Assembly: GCA_903822495.1 (NCBI GenBank)
Contig: CAIJPD010000049.1
Coordinates: forward strand, 1 to 45,873
Direction: 5' to 3'
Source of the DNA: an uncultured Chloroflexota bacterium
GTDB lineage: Bacteria; Chloroflexota; Limnocylindria; Limnocylindrales; CSP1-4
DNA: 45,873 nt
In this document: one piece after another, positions 36,168-44,797 of the stretch
Layout of the letters: each line of letters starts with the position of its first letter
Position numbering within the stretch: the stretch's first letter is position 1
Translations under genes and position numbers: made by a program
The notes under the pieces: generated by a model
What the model was told of the DNA's origin: nothing
Seen by the model: only the letters and a program-made list of their open reading frames with translations
Databases searched by the model: none

Positions 36168-36992
36168 ATGGCCACGACGTTCATTCTCCCCGGTGGGGCC
36201 GGTCCAGAGCTGACGATCGAACGAACGTGGCTCGGCGCGCTGCATCTGTTCGTCGCCGGACGGGAGATTCCCGGGCGCCGGCAGGGGCGCGGACGTGTGT
36301 ACACGATCCCGCTCACCGATGGGACCCTCACGGAGATCACCCTCCGGTCCACCGCGACAGCCGGCCTGATCGCGTCCGTCGGCGGCCGCGACACCACGAT
36401 CGAGCCACCGATTCCGCGCGCGCTCCAAGTCCTGTCGGCGCTGCCCGTTGGCCTCATCGCCGTCGGCGGACTCACCGGCGGGCTTGTCGGCGGAGCGGGA
36501 ATGGCCGTCAACCAGCTTGTGGCTCGTGGCGGGCTGCGCCTCTCTGCGAAGGTCGGCGCGATGCTCGGCGTGACAGCCCTGGCCGTCGGCATCTGGCTGG
36601 CGATCGCGATCGCGCTGGGCACGGCCCTGCGGGGCCAGCAATCGCTCGCGATCGGGTCGTGTCTGACCAGCACGGCCGACCAGTTGTCGAAGGGAACCTG
36701 GAAGACCGCTGCCTGCTCGAGCCCGCACGACGGAGAGGTGGTCGGCGCCGCGACCTACCCGGCCGCGCCGGCGTATCCGGGGTCCGCGGCGATCCGCGCC
36801 TTTGCCGAAGCCGGTTGCGTTGGTGAAATCACGCGATACGCCGCCCCGACCATCGACCCGTCGAACCTCGGCCTCTTCTTCTTCGGCCCCGACGAGGGCC
36901 AGTGGGCGTCGGGCGATCGCTTGATCACCTGCGTGGTCCTGACCAACGACGGGTCGAAGCTCACCCGGTCGCTGGCGGTGGCCGGCGCCTGA
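36168..36992 (+). CDS. Membrane protein with Septum_form-like extracellular domain
   Basis: A 274-residue protein and one of two plus-strand genes. An N-terminal beta-rich cytosolic part (1-80) precedes two hydrophobic segments (about 88-115 and 128-152) with Gly-rich packing. The C-terminal ~110 residues are extracytosolic with three Cys (C165, C183, C217); CSSPHDGEVVGAATYPAAPA matches the C-x-x-PHD-x-E-V pattern of the Pfam Septum_form family of actinobacteria-type proteins. The function is unknown despite the family name. The ATG has GGAGGGG six bases upstream. It converges on rel with a 6-base gap. Confidence 0.75.
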   Translation: MATTFILPGGAGPELTIERTWLGALHLFVAGREIPGRRQGRGRVYTIPLTDGTLTEITLRSTATAGLIASVGGRDTTIEPPIPRALQVLSALPVGLIAVGGLTGGLVGGAGMAVNQLVARGGLRLSAKVGAMLGVTALAVGIWLAIAIALGTALRGQQSLAIGSCLTSTADQLSKGTWKTAACSSPHDGEVVGAATYPAAPAYPGSAAIRAFAEAGCVGEITRYAAPTIDPSNLGLFFFGPDEGQWASGDRLITCVVLTNDGSKLTRSLAVAGA

Positions 36993-36998
36993 GCCGCC

Positions 36999-39248
36999 CT
37001 ACCCCAGGTCGCGCGACACCGAGAGCACGTCGCGCAGCTGCTCGATGCGCCGGAAGACGCGTGCCAGCTGGCTGACCGAGGCCACCTGGATGGTGGCCCG
37101 GACCACCGCGACCCGGTCGGGGTTGACCGTGAGGCTCGCGGCGACGATGTTGACCTTGGCCTCCGCGACGATCTGGCTGATGTCGGACAGCAGGCCAGTT
37201 CGGTCGTAGGCTTCGACGCGGATCGCGATCGGGTACGAATCGGTGGGTGCTCCCTCCCACTCCACGTCGATCAGGCGGCCCACTTCGCGCTCGTTGACCA
37301 CCGTCGCGCAGTTCTGCTGATGGACGGTGACCCCCTTGCCGCGGGTAATGAAGCCGATGATGGGGTCGCCCGGGATGGGGTGGCAGCACTTGGCGAAGCG
37401 GGTCAGGAGATCCCCCACCCCCTTGACCCGGACCCCGCCCGTCCGCGGCGGTGTCGGCGGGGCGATGGTGGGCAGGACGAACTGCGCGTCGTCCACGACC
37501 CCCAGCTTCATCACCACCTGCTGGGCGCTGGGCGCCCCGTAGCCGACGGAGGCGTAGAAGTCGTCCATGGACTCGAAGCTGAACTGCTTGGCGACCTCGG
37601 CCAGGCGGTCCGGCCCGACGGCCGCGGCCGACGTCCGCGCGAGGCGGCGGAGTTCGCGTTCCAGCGCCTCCCGCCCGTGGACGATGTTCTCGTCGCGGTC
37701 CTTGCGCTTGAACCACTGCCGGATCTTCTCCCGGGCATGGGAGGTCCGGACGACTGTCATCCAGTCGCGCGATGGCCCGTGCTCGCCCTTGGTGGTCACG
37801 ATCTCGACGATGTCGCCGTTGCGCAGCCGGTAGTCGAGCGGGACCAGCCGGTTGTTCACCTTGGCGCCGATCGTCCGGTGGCCGACGTCGGTATGGACCC
37901 GGTAGGCGAAGTCGAGCGGGGTGGCGCCGGCCGGCAGGTCCTTGATGTCGCCCTTGGGCGTGAAGACGAACACCTGATCCTGGAAGATGTCGAGCTTGAT
38001 CCCCTCGACGAACTCCGTGGCATCCGTCGCGTCGCGCTGCCAGTCCATCAGCTGGCGGAGCCAGGCCAGCTTGGCGTCGTACGCCCGATCGGCCTTGGTG
38101 CCGTCCTTGTAGCGCCAGTGCGCGGCGATGCCCACCTCGCTGACCTGGTGCATCTGCTGGGTGCGGATCTGGATCTCCAGCGGCTTGCCGTCGTACGCGA
38201 TCACGGCCGTGTGGAGCGACTGGTAGAGGTTGTTCTTGGGGACCGCGATGTAGTCGTCGAACTGGCCGGGGATGGGCCGCCAGAGCGCGTGGACGATGCC
38301 CAGGGTGGCGTAGCAGTCACGCACGTCGTCGACCAGCACGCGGATCGCGTAGACGTCGTAGATGTCCTCGAAGTCGGCCTGCTTGCGCTGCATCTTCTTG
38401 TAGATGCTGTAGATGTGCTTGGGTCGCCCGCCAAGGTCCGCCTTGACGCCGGCAGCCTCCAGCCTGGGCCGGAGCTCCTCGATGGCGCGCTCGATGAAGC
38501 CCTCCCGGTTCTTGCGCCGGGTGTCGAGGAGGCGGGCAAGCTCGCGGAAGTGCTCGGGCTCCAGCGTCTTGAACGAGAGGTCTTCCAGCTCCCACTTGAT
38601 CTGCCAGATCCCGAGCCGCTCGGCCAGCGGGGCGTAGATCTCGAGCGTCTGGCGGGCGATGCGCTGCTGCTTCTCCAGCGGGAGGGCGGTCAGCGTCCGC
38701 ATGTTGTGGAGCCGGTCGGCGAGCTTGACGAGCACGACCCGGATGTCGTCGGCCATCGCCAGGAGCATCTTCCGGATGTTCTCGGCCTGCCGCTGCTCGT
38801 GGCTATGCGTGCTGAACTTGGAGAGCTTGGTGACGCCGTCGACGAGGTGGGCCACCTCCGCGCCGAAGCGTTCCTCGACCTCCGCCAGCGAGACCTCGGT
38901 GTCCTCCGGGACGTCGTGGAGCAGCGCGGCCTGGATGGCGATTGGGTCAATCCCCAGCTCCGCGAGGATCCAGGAGGTCGCGATCGGGTGCAGCACGTAG
39001 GGCTCGCCGGAGGCGCGCCGCTGACCATCGTGGGCGACGACCGCCAGGTCGAATGCCCGCTCGATGGGGCCGAGGTCCGCCTGCGGGTAGTGGTCCGCGA
39101 TCAGCGCGAGGAGGTCTCGGCGCAGCAATGGCAGGTCTGCCAGCGTGCCGACACCCGGCGCGCCAAAGGCCGTGACGGGCGTCATGGGCCGCTTGCCACG
39201 CGGTCGGGGCGCGGCCGTCGTCTCGGGCTTGAGGGGCTCGACGGTCAT
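36999..39248 (-). CDS. rel: Bifunctional (p)ppGpp synthetase/hydrolase
   Basis: Makes and degrades the stringent-response alarmone. The 749-residue protein has an intact hydrolase HD domain (ALLHDVPEDTEVS; H111-D112, E115-D116) and a synthetase domain (GGRPKHIYSIYKKMQRKQAD, DIYDVYAIRVLV, PKNNLYQSLHTAVI). A TGS domain (DQVFVFTPKGDIKDLPAGAT), a Zn/RIS-like Cys-His stretch (RFAKCCHPIPGDPI) and a C-terminal ACT domain follow. Both catalytic cores look functional, so it is Rel-type rather than mono-functional RelA. The ATG at 39248 is 9 bases after a TAGACT box. hisS follows, beyond the plus-strand gene, as in many Firmicutes. Confidence 0.96.
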   Translation of the reverse strand: MTVEPLKPETTAAPRPRGKRPMTPVTAFGAPGVGTLADLPLLRRDLLALIADHYPQADLGPIERAFDLAVVAHDGQRRASGEPYVLHPIATSWILAELGIDPIAIQAALLHDVPEDTEVSLAEVEERFGAEVAHLVDGVTKLSKFSTHSHEQRQAENIRKMLLAMADDIRVVLVKLADRLHNMRTLTALPLEKQQRIARQTLEIYAPLAERLGIWQIKWELEDLSFKTLEPEHFRELARLLDTRRKNREGFIERAIEELRPRLEAAGVKADLGGRPKHIYSIYKKMQRKQADFEDIYDVYAIRVLVDDVRDCYATLGIVHALWRPIPGQFDDYIAVPKNNLYQSLHTAVIAYDGKPLEIQIRTQQMHQVSEVGIAAHWRYKDGTKADRAYDAKLAWLRQLMDWQRDATDATEFVEGIKLDIFQDQVFVFTPKGDIKDLPAGATPLDFAYRVHTDVGHRTIGAKVNNRLVPLDYRLRNGDIVEIVTTKGEHGPSRDWMTVVRTSHAREKIRQWFKRKDRDENIVHGREALERELRRLARTSAAAVGPDRLAEVAKQFSFESMDDFYASVGYGAPSAQQVVMKLGVVDDAQFVLPTIAPPTPPRTGGVRVKGVGDLLTRFAKCCHPIPGDPIIGFITRGKGVTVHQQNCATVVNEREVGRLIDVEWEGAPTDSYPIAIRVEAYDRTGLLSDISQIVAEAKVNIVAASLTVNPDRVAVVRATIQVASVSQLARVFRRIEQLRDVLSVSRDLG

Positions 39249-39257
39249 GGTTTCCGC

Positions 39258-39263
39258 AGTCTA
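39258..39263 (-). promoter_or_regulatory. Candidate leaderless -10 box for rel
   Basis: TAGACT on the minus strand ends 9 bases before the rel ATG, in the 43-base gap between murE and rel. No Shine-Dalgarno is visible. Confidence 0.42.
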
Positions 39264-39291
39264 CCAGCGGCCAACGGGCGCCTTGCCCGGA

Positions 39292-40929
39292 TCACCGCCC
39301 GTCGCCGTAGCCCAGCAACGCGAGCGCCCGCCTGGCTTCCGCGACCTCGTCCCACGGCCGGGCGCCCGTCGGGCCGATGATCGAGGTCTCGTGACCCTTC
39401 CCGGCGAGCAGCAACACGTCGCCCGGACGCGCCAGTTCCATGGCCGCCCGGACCGCCGCGCCGCGATCCGCGATGAGCAGGAGATCGGTCCCGCGGCGTC
39501 GTCCCACCCGCTCCGCGCCCACCGCGATCTGGTCGAGGATGGCCTCGCGGTCCTCGTTGCGGGGATCCTCGTCGGTGACCACGACCAGCCGGCAGCGCTC
39601 GCCGGCGATGCGGCCCATCATCGGCCGCTTGGCCGTGTCGCGCTCCCCCGCCGACCCGAAGACGGCGATGACGCCGCCGCCGCTGGCGGCCGCCAGCGGG
39701 CCGAGCAGGTCCAGCACGGCCGTCAACGCGGCCGGAGTGTGCGCGTAGTCGACGATCACGCCGAACGGCTGGCCTGCCTCGACGCGCTGCATCCGCCCCG
39801 GGACGGCTTCGACCGACTCCAGGCCGGTCCGGATCGCGGCCGGGTCCAGCGAGAGGGCCTCGCCCAGGGCGACCACGGCGAGCGCGTTGTGGGCATTGAA
39901 CCGGCCGGCCAGGCGGAGGTCCAGCGTGCCGGCGCCGCCGGGGGCCTCGAAGCGGACGCGGAGGCGCCGCCGGTCCTCCTCGATCGCGACCGCCCGCACA
40001 TCGGCGGCGACATCGGTGCCGTACGTGAGGACGCGGGCACCGGCCAGGCGTGCCGCGTCGATGAACGCCGTCGCCGATGGGTCGTCCAGGTTCACGATGC
40101 CCGATCGCGGCCAGCCGGGTGTCGGCTTGGCCGGGCTCGCCGGGCCCACGGCGAGGCTCTCGAAGAGGGACCGCTTGGCGGCGAGGTAGGCATCGAAGGT
40201 CCGGTGGAACTCGAGGTGCTCGTGCGTCAGGTTGGTCAGGATCGCCACGTCGTAGGCGACCTCGGCGACGCGCTCCTGGGCCAGGCCATGCGAGGTGGTC
40301 TCGACCACCGCCGCCGCGTCACCGGCGTCGGCCATGGCCCGCAGCATCGCCTGGATGGTGGGCGCCTCCGGGGTGGTGGCGTGGACGTCGTTGGCGGCCC
40401 GGACGCTGCCGATCTGCGTGTCCACGGTGCCGATCAGGCCGGTCGCGACGCCGGCGGCCTCCAGCGCCGCGACCGCGAGGAACGACGTGGTGGTCTTGCC
40501 GTCCGTGCCGGTGATCCCGACGACGCCCAGGCTGCGCGACGGATCGCCATACCACCAGGCCGCCGCCGTCGCGAGGGCGCGCCGGGTGCTCCGGACCACC
40601 ACCTGCGGCAGGCTCACCCCCAGGACCACCCGCTCCACCAGCGCGGCGGCAGCGCCCGCCGCGGCCGCCCGGGCCAGGTAGTCGTGGCCGTCGGCGTGTT
40701 CGCCCGGGACGGCAACGAACAGGTGGCCCGGCCTGACGGCGCGCGAATCGAACGCCAGCCCCGCGATCGCGACGCCGGGCCGGGACCCGCTCCAGGCCGC
40801 GCCTGCCACGTGTCCGCCGCCCGTCGCCGCCACGTGGCCCCCGGCACGAAGGCGCTCCACCAGGTCGAGCAACGGGCGCGGCGACCCGGGCTCGGCGGCG
40901 GCCAGCAGCTCCTCGATCGCCCGGCTCAT
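39292..40929 (-). CDS. murE: UDP-MurNAc-tripeptide synthetase (MurE ligase)
   Basis: Adds the third amino acid to the peptidoglycan stem peptide. The 545-residue protein shows LAFDSRAVRPGHLFVAVPGE, the ATP loop GTDGKTTT (141-148), LTNLTHEHLEFHRTFDAYL with carbamylated-Lys candidate K252, and RMQRVEAGQPFGVIVDYAHT. The specificity motif is DEDPR (453-457), not the DNPR of typical meso-diaminopimelate enzymes, so Lys or Orn may be the substrate. The N-terminus has ~30 extra residues. The ATG at 40929 overlaps the FemABX stop as ATGA. Clustering with murJ and FemABX points to a complete wall-peptide module. Confidence 0.93.
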   Translation of the reverse strand: MSRAIEELLAAAEPGSPRPLLDLVERLRAGGHVAATGGGHVAGAAWSGSRPGVAIAGLAFDSRAVRPGHLFVAVPGEHADGHDYLARAAAAGAAAALVERVVLGVSLPQVVVRSTRRALATAAAWWYGDPSRSLGVVGITGTDGKTTTSFLAVAALEAAGVATGLIGTVDTQIGSVRAANDVHATTPEAPTIQAMLRAMADAGDAAAVVETTSHGLAQERVAEVAYDVAILTNLTHEHLEFHRTFDAYLAAKRSLFESLAVGPASPAKPTPGWPRSGIVNLDDPSATAFIDAARLAGARVLTYGTDVAADVRAVAIEEDRRRLRVRFEAPGGAGTLDLRLAGRFNAHNALAVVALGEALSLDPAAIRTGLESVEAVPGRMQRVEAGQPFGVIVDYAHTPAALTAVLDLLGPLAAASGGGVIAVFGSAGERDTAKRPMMGRIAGERCRLVVVTDEDPRNEDREAILDQIAVGAERVGRRRGTDLLLIADRGAAVRAAMELARPGDVLLLAGKGHETSIIGPTGARPWDEVAEARRALALLGYGDGR

Positions 40930-43229
40930 CGCCCTCGTCCCGCGACCCTGGCCGCCACCCGCACCAGCGCCAGGTGGCGCGGGCGCAGCACCCGCTCGTG
41001 GGCCCCCACCTGCTCGACGAACCGCGCCCCAAACGACTGCTTGTGCTGGTAGAGGCCGAACATCGGGTCGCCGGGTCGCGGCTCGTGGCGCGCGCCGGCG
41101 ACATCCACGCCACCCAGGTCCATCTCCGCACGTCCCTCGCGGGCGGCCAGCTGGATCGCGCGCCAGCGGAGCAGGTGGAGGACCCCGGGATGTTCGGCAC
41201 GCGCGGCCGCGTCGTCGCCGGAGATCGCGGTGGAGAGGCGATCCCCCTGCCGATAGAGCAGGAGGCCCGCGATCGGGGCCACGCCCCCGGGAGCCCGCGC
41301 CTCCAGGTGGAGCGCCAGGCCGTCGGCATGCGCCGCGCGCAGCCACGCGAGGAATGGCCCGACGGGGCCCAACCCAAAGCCCCGCCGCTCCCCCGTGGCG
41401 GCCACCAGGCCGTGGAACGCGGCCAGGGCTGCCTCCAGGTCGCCGGGCGGGCCGGGCTCGAAGCCGGGTCCCGGGCTGGACCCGCCCGCGACCGGTGTGT
41501 CGAACCGGCGGACCACGATCCCCTCGGCCTCGGCCTGCCGAATCCGCTGGCGCGTCTGCTTCGAGACACCCGCCAGGAGCGCCGCTTCGTCCGCCCCGTC
41601 GATGGCGAGCGACATCCGGTGCCGGTTGGGCTGGACCTCTTCGGCGGGTCGGAAGCCCACGCGCGCAAGTCGGTCCGCGTAGTCGGACGAGGCCGGGAGT
41701 TCTGCGTCCGTCGTGACGACGTCCACCCCGCGGCTCGCCAGCCAGTCCGTGACCGCCGCGAGGCGTGCCGCAACGACATCGGTGGTGTCCCCCGCCGCCA
41801 CGGGACCGCGCGACAGGTACGCCTGCCCGCCCCCGAGCAAGGGCCACGGCCGGCTGAGCGCCAGCACGGCTCGCCCGTCGGCACAGACCAGGTGGTGGGC
41901 GCGCCAGCCCGTGGCGGCGCGGTGCCGTGCCCAGGCGCGCGACTGGAAGACCTGGCCGCCGGGGACATCCACCGTCTGCGTGTCCCACGCCGCCATCTCG
42001 GCGGCGGTCGCCTCGCGGACGGCGGTCATACCGGGTCGCCGGAGGGCCCCTCTGGGCCCGTGGCCACTCCGGGGGCGTCGCCCAGGGCCACCCCCTGCGG
42101 CGTCGGCATCGCCCCTGGCGCCCCCGGAGCCCGCCGCGCCGGGGACGCCTTCGGCCGCGACCGCGCCGGCCGCCCGACGCTCCCGGTCCATGCGTCGCCG
42201 GCTGAGCCGGACCCTCGCGTCCTGGCCCAGCGCGTAGACCCGCCGGCCGAACGGGTTGAGCACCAGGTCCCAGGCCCCGATGTACTCGATGTCCCGGCCG
42301 CCGAAGCCCGTCTTGAAGTGGGCGATCCCCTCGGTCACCTCGCCCCACATGTCGTAGCTGGTGCCGCCGGCCTCGCGGGACGTGCGCATGGCCTCCCACT
42401 TGAGCAGGTAGTTGGCGCGCGATTCGGCGCCGGCCGCCGTCATGCCGCCGTACGGCTCCACGACCCGAGGGCCGCAGCGGACGAGGAAGAGGGTGGCCTG
42501 GCCGCGGCCGTCCGGGGTCTGCGCGAAGAGCAGGCGGGCATTCCCGGCGGGTGCGAATGCCTCCCAGATGTCGCGGTACGCCGACAGAGCGCGGATCTGG
42601 AAGCCGGCCCGCAGGGCCGTCTCCTGGTAGATGGCATAGAACTCCGGGAGCCGCTCGGCACCCGCATCGACCACCGTCAGGCCGGAGGCCCGCGCCTTGT
42701 TCACGTACTGGCGCCACTTCTTGCGCAGGTCGGCCCACAGCATCGTCTCATCTGGTCGCAGGTCCACCAGCCGGGTCGAGCGAGGCTGGATCGCGGGCGC
42801 CGGGCGCCAGCCGGCCTCGCGCAGTGCCGCCCGGAAGACGCCGCCGGCGTCGTGTGGCCCGTCCGCCTCGATCTCCGGGTCGATCCGAAGGTGCGAGATG
42901 GGGCCTGCGATGCGCGGGAGCTGAGCGCGGACTGCGGCCGTGAAGACGGCCACGCCGGCCGGATCCCAGGAGCTCGCGACGGGGCCACGGGGGGCATAGG
43001 CAAAGCCCCACGGCAGGGGCCGCGGCCGCGTGACCAGGACCTGCACGCCCATCCGGCCGCCCGGGACATCGGCCAGGATGCGGGCCGACCGCCAGCCGTT
43101 GACCGCCTTGACGGTCGCCCAGCCGGCGAGCTGGAGGTACGAGCCCAGCTCGGCGGACGCGACGAAGGCGTCCCAGCGCTCGGGGTCGGCGGCGATGGCA
43201 GAAGCCGACGCCTCGGCGGCTGGCGTCAC
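40926..43229 (-). CDS. FemABX-family peptidoglycan bridge aminoacyltransferase(s), tandem domains in one frame
   Basis: As sequenced, one 767-residue frame carries two FemABX (GNAT-fold) domains that add tRNA-borne amino acids to the lipid-linked stem peptide. Domain 1 (about 1-345) contains GSYLQLAGWATVKAVNGWRS and LRKKWRQYVNKARASGLTVV, then SYDMWGEVTEGIAHFKTGFG. Domain 2 (401-767, from the Met at 42029) contains VFQSRAWARHRAATGWRAHH, SKQTRQRIRQAEAEGIVVRR and YQHKQSFGARFVEQVG. The linker is Gly/Arg-rich. In the next frame a TGA overlaps the ATG at 42029 as ATGA, so two coupled genes (42026-43229 and 40926-42029) would result if one G of the GGGGG run at 42121-42125 were absent. GTG 43229 overlaps the murJ stop as GTGA. 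Confidence 0.8.
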   Translation of the reverse strand: MTPAAEASASAIAADPERWDAFVASAELGSYLQLAGWATVKAVNGWRSARILADVPGGRMGVQVLVTRPRPLPWGFAYAPRGPVASSWDPAGVAVFTAAVRAQLPRIAGPISHLRIDPEIEADGPHDAGGVFRAALREAGWRPAPAIQPRSTRLVDLRPDETMLWADLRKKWRQYVNKARASGLTVVDAGAERLPEFYAIYQETALRAGFQIRALSAYRDIWEAFAPAGNARLLFAQTPDGRGQATLFLVRCGPRVVEPYGGMTAAGAESRANYLLKWEAMRTSREAGGTSYDMWGEVTEGIAHFKTGFGGRDIEYIGAWDLVLNPFGRRVYALGQDARVRLSRRRMDRERRAAGAVAAEGVPGAAGSGGARGDADAAGGGPGRRPRSGHGPRGALRRPGMTAVREATAAEMAAWDTQTVDVPGGQVFQSRAWARHRAATGWRAHHLVCADGRAVLALSRPWPLLGGGQAYLSRGPVAAGDTTDVVAARLAAVTDWLASRGVDVVTTDAELPASSDYADRLARVGFRPAEEVQPNRHRMSLAIDGADEAALLAGVSKQTRQRIRQAEAEGIVVRRFDTPVAGGSSPGPGFEPGPPGDLEAALAAFHGLVAATGERRGFGLGPVGPFLAWLRAAHADGLALHLEARAPGGVAPIAGLLLYRQGDRLSTAISGDDAAARAEHPGVLHLLRWRAIQLAAREGRAEMDLGGVDVAGARHEPRPGDPMFGLYQHKQSFGARFVEQVGAHERVLRPRHLALVRVAARVAGRGR

Positions 43230-44797
43230 GACCGCGCGCGGCGCCGGAGGAGGTCGGTCATGACCGCGACGATAGTTGGCAGCTCGCGGATGCGCAATGC
43301 GGCCGCCAGCGCGAGGTAGGCCCCGCCGCCCGCGGCCGCGGCCAGGCCGGACTGGAGCAGGAGCACCGGCCGGGCAGGATCGGGGCCGACGATGCCAGCC
43401 AGCCCGCCGTTCGCCGCCCAGGTGACGGCGGCCGCCATGACGCTGGCGAGGCTCGCCGCGACCGTCATGCGGAGGACCGGGAGCAGGTCCAGCTCCGCGT
43501 GACGCCGGTCCAGGATCACGAACAGCACGATCGCCTCGATCCAGGCAGCGATCGCAATCGCGAGGGCCAGTCCCGCCAGGCCCAGGGGCCCCACCAGCAC
43601 CACGGCCAGGCTGGAGTTGATGACCACCGCCAGGATCGCCGCCGCGACCGGCGTCCGGGTGTCCTGGCCGGCGTAGAACGCCCGGGCCAGGAGGGCGATC
43701 GCCGAGTGAGCGGCGAGGCCCACCAGGAAGCAGAGCAGCGCATCCGAGGTCAGCGCAATGGCCCGGTCGTCGAACCGGCCGTAGTCGAAGAGGAGCGTCA
43801 CCAGCTCGGTGCGCAGGACGATCCCGATCCCCGTGATGGGCAGCATCACGAAGAGCAACACCCGGAGCGACCGCGTCAGGAGCTCCAGGAAGTCCCCCAC
43901 CGCGCCGGTCGCGAGGTCGCGCGCCATCGAAGGAAACACGACCGTTCCCAGCGGGACGCCGATGACGCCGATCGGGATCTGCAGGAGCGTGAAGGCGAAG
44001 TTGAACGCCGAGATGGCTCCCGCCCCCAGCCCGGATGCCAGCGTCGTGGCCACGACGAACGTGATCTGGCTGGCGCCCATCCCGATCGCCCGGGGCACAA
44101 TCAAGGCGATCGCCCGACGCGCGGCCGGGTCGGCCGCGTCCAGCGCCGGGTGGTAGCGGAAGCCCAGGCGTGCGACCGGCGGGAGCTGGATCAGCAGGTT
44201 GAGCGCGGATCCGGCGACGACACCCACCGCCAGGCCGGTGACCCCCATGGCCGGGGCCAGGATGACCGCGCCGCCGATGATCGCGAGGTTGTACAGGACC
44301 GGCGCCAGCGCGGCCGCGGCGAACCTTCCCTCGGCGTTGAGCACACTGGTGGCCACCGCGCCCAGCGCCAGGAGGATGGGGCTGGCCAGCATCAGCCGCG
44401 TCAGGCCCACCGTCTGCTCGACCTGCGCGGGGCTGAACCCGGGCGTCATCGCGTCGATCAGCTGGGGCGCCAGGACCGCGAGGATGGCCGCCAGAACCGC
44501 GAAGGCGACCAGCATCAGGTTGGTCACGGTGCTGACCACGCGCCACGCACGATCACGCTCCCCGGAGGCCAGCAGGCCGGCGACGATGGGGATCAGGGCG
44601 GAGCCGAGGGCGCCAGCGGCCACCAGCTGGAAGATGAGGTCCGGGATCCGGAACGCGGCGAAGAACGTGTCCAGCTCGCCCGCCGCCCCGAACGTGCCGC
44701 CGATGACGACCAGCCGGAGCCAGCCCAGCACGCGCGACAGCAGAAACGCCGCGGTGACGATCAGGCCCGCCCGGGCCAGCGTCCGGCTGCGGGTCAC
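43226..44797 (-). CDS. murJ: Lipid II flippase MurJ
   Basis: MOP-superfamily integral membrane protein that moves lipid II across the membrane. It has 523 residues and about 14 hydrophobic helices. FLLSRVLGWLRLVVIGGTFG, ELDTFFAAFRIPDLIFQLVA and ALGSALIPIVAG are the N-terminal signature; LARAFYAGQDTRTPVAAAIL is the conserved mid-protein motif of MurJ/MviN. The GTG at 44797 overlaps the xerC stop as GTGA; upstream sequence in frame is xerC shadow. It is coupled to FemABX and murE, a coherent lipid II maturation cluster. Confidence 0.94.
   Translation of the reverse strand: MTRSRTLARAGLIVTAAFLLSRVLGWLRLVVIGGTFGAAGELDTFFAAFRIPDLIFQLVAAGALGSALIPIVAGLLASGERDRAWRVVSTVTNLMLVAFAVLAAILAVLAPQLIDAMTPGFSPAQVEQTVGLTRLMLASPILLALGAVATSVLNAEGRFAAAALAPVLYNLAIIGGAVILAPAMGVTGLAVGVVAGSALNLLIQLPPVARLGFRYHPALDAADPAARRAIALIVPRAIGMGASQITFVVATTLASGLGAGAISAFNFAFTLLQIPIGVIGVPLGTVVFPSMARDLATGAVGDFLELLTRSLRVLLFVMLPITGIGIVLRTELVTLLFDYGRFDDRAIALTSDALLCFLVGLAAHSAIALLARAFYAGQDTRTPVAAAILAVVINSSLAVVLVGPLGLAGLALAIAIAAWIEAIVLFVILDRRHAELDLLPVLRMTVAASLASVMAAAVTWAANGGLAGIVGPDPARPVLLLQSGLAAAAGGGAYLALAAALRIRELPTIVAVMTDLLRRRARS

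Noticed and set aside
34713..36992. A 759-codon plus-strand frame ending with the Septum_form-like protein
   Set aside because: Its first two thirds are antisense to hisS and low-complexity. Only the part from ATG 36168, which has a strong Shine-Dalgarno, looks like a real protein.
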